Origin: Blastocatellia bacterium UBA7656
GTDB taxonomy: Bacteria; Acidobacteriota; Blastocatellia; UBA7656
Direction: 5' to 3'
DNA length: 64,000 nt
Assembly (NCBI GenBank): GCA_002483445.1
Contig: DLHY01000103.1
Coordinates: 37,065-101,064 of the forward strand
Each line of letters starts with the position of its first letter. The first letter of the stretch is position 1. A program made the position numbers and the translations under genes. Below are positions 61,513-64,000 of this stretch, one piece after another. The notes below the pieces were generated by a model. That model saw only the letters and a list, made by a program, of their open reading frames with translations, made no database searches and had not been told where the DNA came from.

Positions 61513-61881
61513 TTGAGCTTCAAAGATAATCTCACCGAAATAGTTGATCGCATCGAAGGCAGCGCGGCTGCCGCGATACTGGGCATAGACGGACTTCTCA
61601 TCGAGCGATACCTCAAAGACATGGACCCGTCGCTTGACCTTGAGTTGATAGCCATCGAATTCACTAACCTGTTGCGTCGTTCCATGCGCACAGCGTCGGA
61701 CACCGAACTTGGCGATTTGCGCGAAATGGTTATAGCGACCGACCGATTGACATTCCTCCTGCGCCCGATCACGACCGAGTATTTCCTGCTGCTCGCTCTC
61801 AATCCCGGCGGCAACGTGGGCCGCGCCCGATTCGAATTGCGCAAGACTCAACTCGCGCTCGAACCGGAATTCGCTATCTAG
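61513..61881 (+). CDS. Roadblock/LC7 (MglB-like) protein
   Basis: A 122-residue protein with the Roadblock/LC7 fold: EIVDRIEGSAAAAILGIDGLLIERYL and later MVIATDRLTFLLRPITTEYFLLLALNPGGNVGRARFEL. It starts at TTG 61513 behind GGGAGG. In Myxococcus MglB is the GAP for the small GTPase MglA and sets pilus polarity. The position next to pilQ suggests a similar control of pili here, but no MglA gene is in view. Confidence 0.8.
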   Translation: MSFKDNLTEIVDRIEGSAAAAILGIDGLLIERYLKDMDPSLDLELIAIEFTNLLRRSMRTASDTELGDLREMVIATDRLTFLLRPITTEYFLLLALNPGGNVGRARFELRKTQLALEPEFAI

Positions 61882-62279
61882 TCTGGAGGTTACAGGGAAC
61901 AGGTTACAGGGGACAGGCAGGAAATCTGCGGGTCTGTTCCCTGTTCCCTGTTCCCTGTTCCCTACACTGACCACCGACCCCTGCCAGTGGCGCGTTTGCG
62001 CTTCATCGTGTTACGATTTTTTTCCTCGCTGAAATTCTGCGAATGCCTACTAATGAAACGGAGTCGTTCATCTCATCTGCGATGACTCGTTGACAGATGA
62101 AAGCGACGGCACGTTGAAACCATGAAAAGTCGGACTCCAGACTCCAGACTCTGGACTCCAGACTTTCGAAGGAGTTCGTGACGTACAACAGGCTGCCAGC
62201 CTGTTGACGCCCTGAAAGTACGAAAAGTGGAGAACCAGCAGGCTGGCAGCCTACTGTACATTTTCGAAGGAGCTATGCA
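61882..62279. repeat. Word repeats and palindromes before the PQQ gene
   Basis: A 398-bp gap without a gene. AGGGAAC-type words at 61890-61964 fold back on themselves (same word as at 14811). A CTCCAGA word repeat lies at 62130-62165. Two CAGGCTGCCAGCCTG palindromes follow (62186-62206 and 62236-62256). The last two sit between direct 11-bp repeats TTTCGAAGGAG at 62164-62174 and 62262-62272, the second of which is the ribosome binding site of the next gene. Confidence 0.7.
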
Positions 62280-63509
62280 ATGAAACCGATGCGCGCGATT
62301 GCCATACTTTTCCTCGTGCTTGCGCCCGTGACCGCAGGCCGAACGAGTAATGCTGACTGGCCTCAATGGAAAGGCCCTGACCGCACAGGCATCTCGAAAG
62401 AAACCGGACTTCTGAAATCATGGCCTGAAGCAGGCCCGTCCGTCGCCTGGTCTATATCGAATATAGGCGAAGGCTACGGCGCTGTGGCCATTCAAGGCGA
62501 CCGCATATTCGTACAGGGCGTCCGCGAAGGTAAGAGCGTCGTCTACTGTCTGAATCGTGCGGATGGAAAAGAGGTGTGGGCGACCGCGCTCGGAGTGCGA
62601 CTCGGACAGGATCGCGGCCCCGGCCCGCGCGGCACGCCCACTGTAGAAGGCGACCGCGTTTATGCGTTATCTGAAAATGGCGATCTCGCGTGTCTCAGAA
62701 CTCGCGACGGGTCAGCCCTCTGGCAGCGCAACATCCTGAAAGATTTCGGCGGCAGCAATATCCGTTGGCTCATCAGCGAATCGCCGCTCATCGATGGCGC
62801 TCGTTTGATAGTGATGCCGGGAGGAAACGAAGCCGGGATAGTCGCGCTCGACAAGATGACGGGCAAGACCATCTGGACGTGCAAGGACCTGAACGAAGAC
62901 GCCGGGTACTCATCGTGTCTCGCCGTAGATGTCGGCGGAGTGAGAACGATCATCGGATTTACCTCGCGCGCAGGCGTGGGAGTGCGAGCATCGGACGGCA
63001 AGCTGATGTGGAGGTACTCGCAGGTATCGAATCGCACGGCCAACTGCTCGACTCCGATTTTTCATGACAACAAAGTTTTCTACACCTCGGCTTATGACAC
63101 AGGTTGCGCGCTGCTCTCGCTTAGGGCGCAGAGCGGGGAAGTCCGCGCAGAAGAAGTCTACTTCAACCGCGAGATGATGAATCATCACGGCGGCGTGGTG
63201 CTGGTGAACGGTTATCTTTACGGATTTTCAAACTCGATCCTCACGTGCATGGAATTCGCTACGGGCAAAGTGATGTGGAAAGATCGCAGCGTGGGGAAAG
63301 GCGCGCTCACTTATGCCGACGGGATGCTTTACCTGTTGAGCGAAAATCAGGTAGTGGGTTTGGCCGAAGCCTCGCCGCAGGGCTACGCGGAGAAGGGAAG
63401 ATTTCGCATAACGGATCAGGGCTATCCGAGTTGGGCGCATCCGGTCGTGTGCGGCGGCAAGCTTTACATTCGCAATCAGGGCATGTTGACTTGTTATAAC
63501 GTCAAATAG
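62280..63509 (+). CDS. Secreted PQQ-like beta-propeller protein
   Basis: A 409-residue protein. Signal peptide MKPMRAIAILFLVLAPVTAG, then DWPQWKGPDRTGISKETGLLKSWP, the typical opening of outer-membrane/periplasmic PQQ-like propellers in Acidobacteriota and Planctomycetota. Propeller repeats show W/L-D-G-K-x-x-W motifs (LNRADGKEVWATAL, LRTRDGSALWQRNIL, LDKMTGKTIWTCKDL, MEFATGKVMWKDRSV). Cofactor ligands for true PQQ enzymes are not evident, so it may be a structural or binding protein. Ribosome binding site GAAGGAG, contributed by the upstream repeat. Confidence 0.85.
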   Translation: MKPMRAIAILFLVLAPVTAGRTSNADWPQWKGPDRTGISKETGLLKSWPEAGPSVAWSISNIGEGYGAVAIQGDRIFVQGVREGKSVVYCLNRADGKEVWATALGVRLGQDRGPGPRGTPTVEGDRVYALSENGDLACLRTRDGSALWQRNILKDFGGSNIRWLISESPLIDGARLIVMPGGNEAGIVALDKMTGKTIWTCKDLNEDAGYSSCLAVDVGGVRTIIGFTSRAGVGVRASDGKLMWRYSQVSNRTANCSTPIFHDNKVFYTSAYDTGCALLSLRAQSGEVRAEEVYFNREMMNHHGGVVLVNGYLYGFSNSILTCMEFATGKVMWKDRSVGKGALTYADGMLYLLSENQVVGLAEASPQGYAEKGRFRITDQGYPSWAHPVVCGGKLYIRNQGMLTCYNVK

Positions 63510-63616
63510 TTCTTCGATAGTCTGAAGTCTGGAGTCGAGAGTCTGGAGTCGGGAAATGCATGGCCGGACTCTCAACGATAGCGAATTGCGAATGGGTTTA
63601 ACGATGTGCAGACTAA

Positions 63617-63686
63617 TTTGGAGTGCTGCGACTTGTCGCAGCTTTTGTCTTCAAACAAAAGCGGTGACAAGTCACTGCACTCCAAA
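63617..63686. repeat. Palindromic element downstream of the PQQ gene
   Basis: Inverted arms TTTGGAGTG/CACTCCAAA at the ends, with inner dyads GACTTGTC/GACAAGTC and GCTTTTGT/ACAAAAGC around a TCAA centre. It lies in the convergent gap between the PQQ gene and the TPR gene, next to a GTCTGGA-type word repeat at 63518-63558, so it may end both transcripts. Confidence 0.6.
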
Positions 63687-63764
63687 GGCCGTCAAAATTC
63701 CCAATGCATAAGAGAAATGGAAATCTGCTGAATTCATTCGATTTTCAGCGAAACCGCCTGCGCG

Positions 63765-64000
63765 CTATTGGCCGCGCAATCGTTCGAGCCACTGCCGAAC
63801 AGTATTAGCGTTCGGCGATTCTATTTCCTCAAAAATCTTCAACGACTCTTCCATAAACTCAGTCGCCTTCCTCACTTCTCCCAAAGCCGAATACGCAAGG
63901 CCCAGGTTGCCGAGATGATTGCCCTCACCGCGACGGTCGCCAATCTCACGCGATATGACGAGAGCCTGCTCGTAATGCTCTATCGCCTTCCTCACTTCTC
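63765..64000 (-). CDS. Tetratricopeptide-repeat protein, C-terminal end
   Basis: The frame is open to the right edge, so this is the end of a longer gene. It has one full TPR of the 40-residue Rapsyn/LGN type (HYEQALVISREIGDRRGEG, NHLGNLGLAYSALGEVRKA) and the start of the next (TEFMEESLKIFEEI). The GEVRKA phrase occurs twice, showing the repeat step. TPR arrays bind other proteins; in related bacteria they often join kinase or CHAT domains, which would lie beyond the window. Confidence 0.75.
   Translation of the reverse strand, partial: EVRKAIEHYEQALVISREIGDRRGEGNHLGNLGLAYSALGEVRKATEFMEESLKIFEEIESPNANTVRQWLERLRGQ

Overview
This window looks like a chromosome fragment of a free-living Gram-negative bacterium, most likely an Acidobacteriota member of Blastocatellia type. 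The assignment is an inference and no rRNA is present to test it. It rests on a PilMNOPQ secretin operon (so an outer membrane), very large secreted alpha-2-macroglobulin (A2M) proteins carrying Oar/TonB-receptor-like segments, an ECF sigma factor overlapping a Ser/Thr kinase, secreted PQQ-like propeller and M28/M16/S8 peptidases, and intergenic DNA full of short-word tandem repeats and perfect palindromes.

Layout. 1-2.5 kb: end of a leishmanolysin-like protease, an extensin/M15-like wall hydrolase with a C-terminal peptidoglycan-binding-like segment, a DUF5678-like/retropepsin-like pair and a Nudix hydrolase. 2.5-24 kb: three giant A2M-family proteins (about 2000 residues each, all on the minus strand) with a subtilisin-like protease and a small beta-barrel protein between the second and third. 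24-26.7 kb: a repeat-rich, lower-GC accessory stretch with a membrane-anchored lectin-fold protein and two orphan antitoxin-like genes. 26.7-35.7 kb: M28 peptidase, secreted proteins, a membrane protein, kinase and sigma factor, Fpg/MutM, a TonB/TolA-like protein and an aldo/keto reductase. 36-43.6 kb: a purine cluster (purB, purS, purQ, purL) that also holds a YycJ-like MBL hydrolase, an M16 peptidase and a RelE-type toxin-antitoxin pair between purQ and purL. 43.7-51.1 kb: a secreted beta-helix protein, DUF169, GlcD-like oxidase, DUF3303-like protein, a MoaD-MoeB-rhodanese fusion and two unknown genes. 51.2-54.7 kb: secA with a PemK/MazF toxin-antitoxin pair at its 3' end. 55.2-61.9 kb: pilMNOPQ plus a Roadblock/LC7 protein. 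62-64 kb: a PQQ-like propeller and the end of a TPR protein.

The most unusual content is in the A2M locus. The bait region is the stretch that proteases cleave, lying between the MG6-type domain and the A2M domain. In two of the three paralogues it is replaced by pieces that resemble other protein families. A2M-2 carries three tandem repeats resembling the C-terminal calcium-binding part of the type II secretion pseudopilin GspG, followed by a carboxypeptidase-regulatory-like domain and a TonB-plug-like segment. A2M-1 carries a TonB-plug-like segment. A2M-3 has a Gly/Ala/Pro-rich bait. All three keep the CxEQ thioester motif. Together with the subtilisin next door this suggests a set of extracytoplasmic protease traps diversified by bait swapping; that is a hypothesis.

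The second theme is intergenic. At least ten gaps hold head-to-head tandem repeats of 7-10 bp words, a different word nearly every time, usually folded into hairpins. Several abut start codons that lack a clear ribosome binding site (purS, purB, mutM). Other gaps hold larger palindromic elements, including a 234-bp element with perfect 27-bp terminal inverted repeats.
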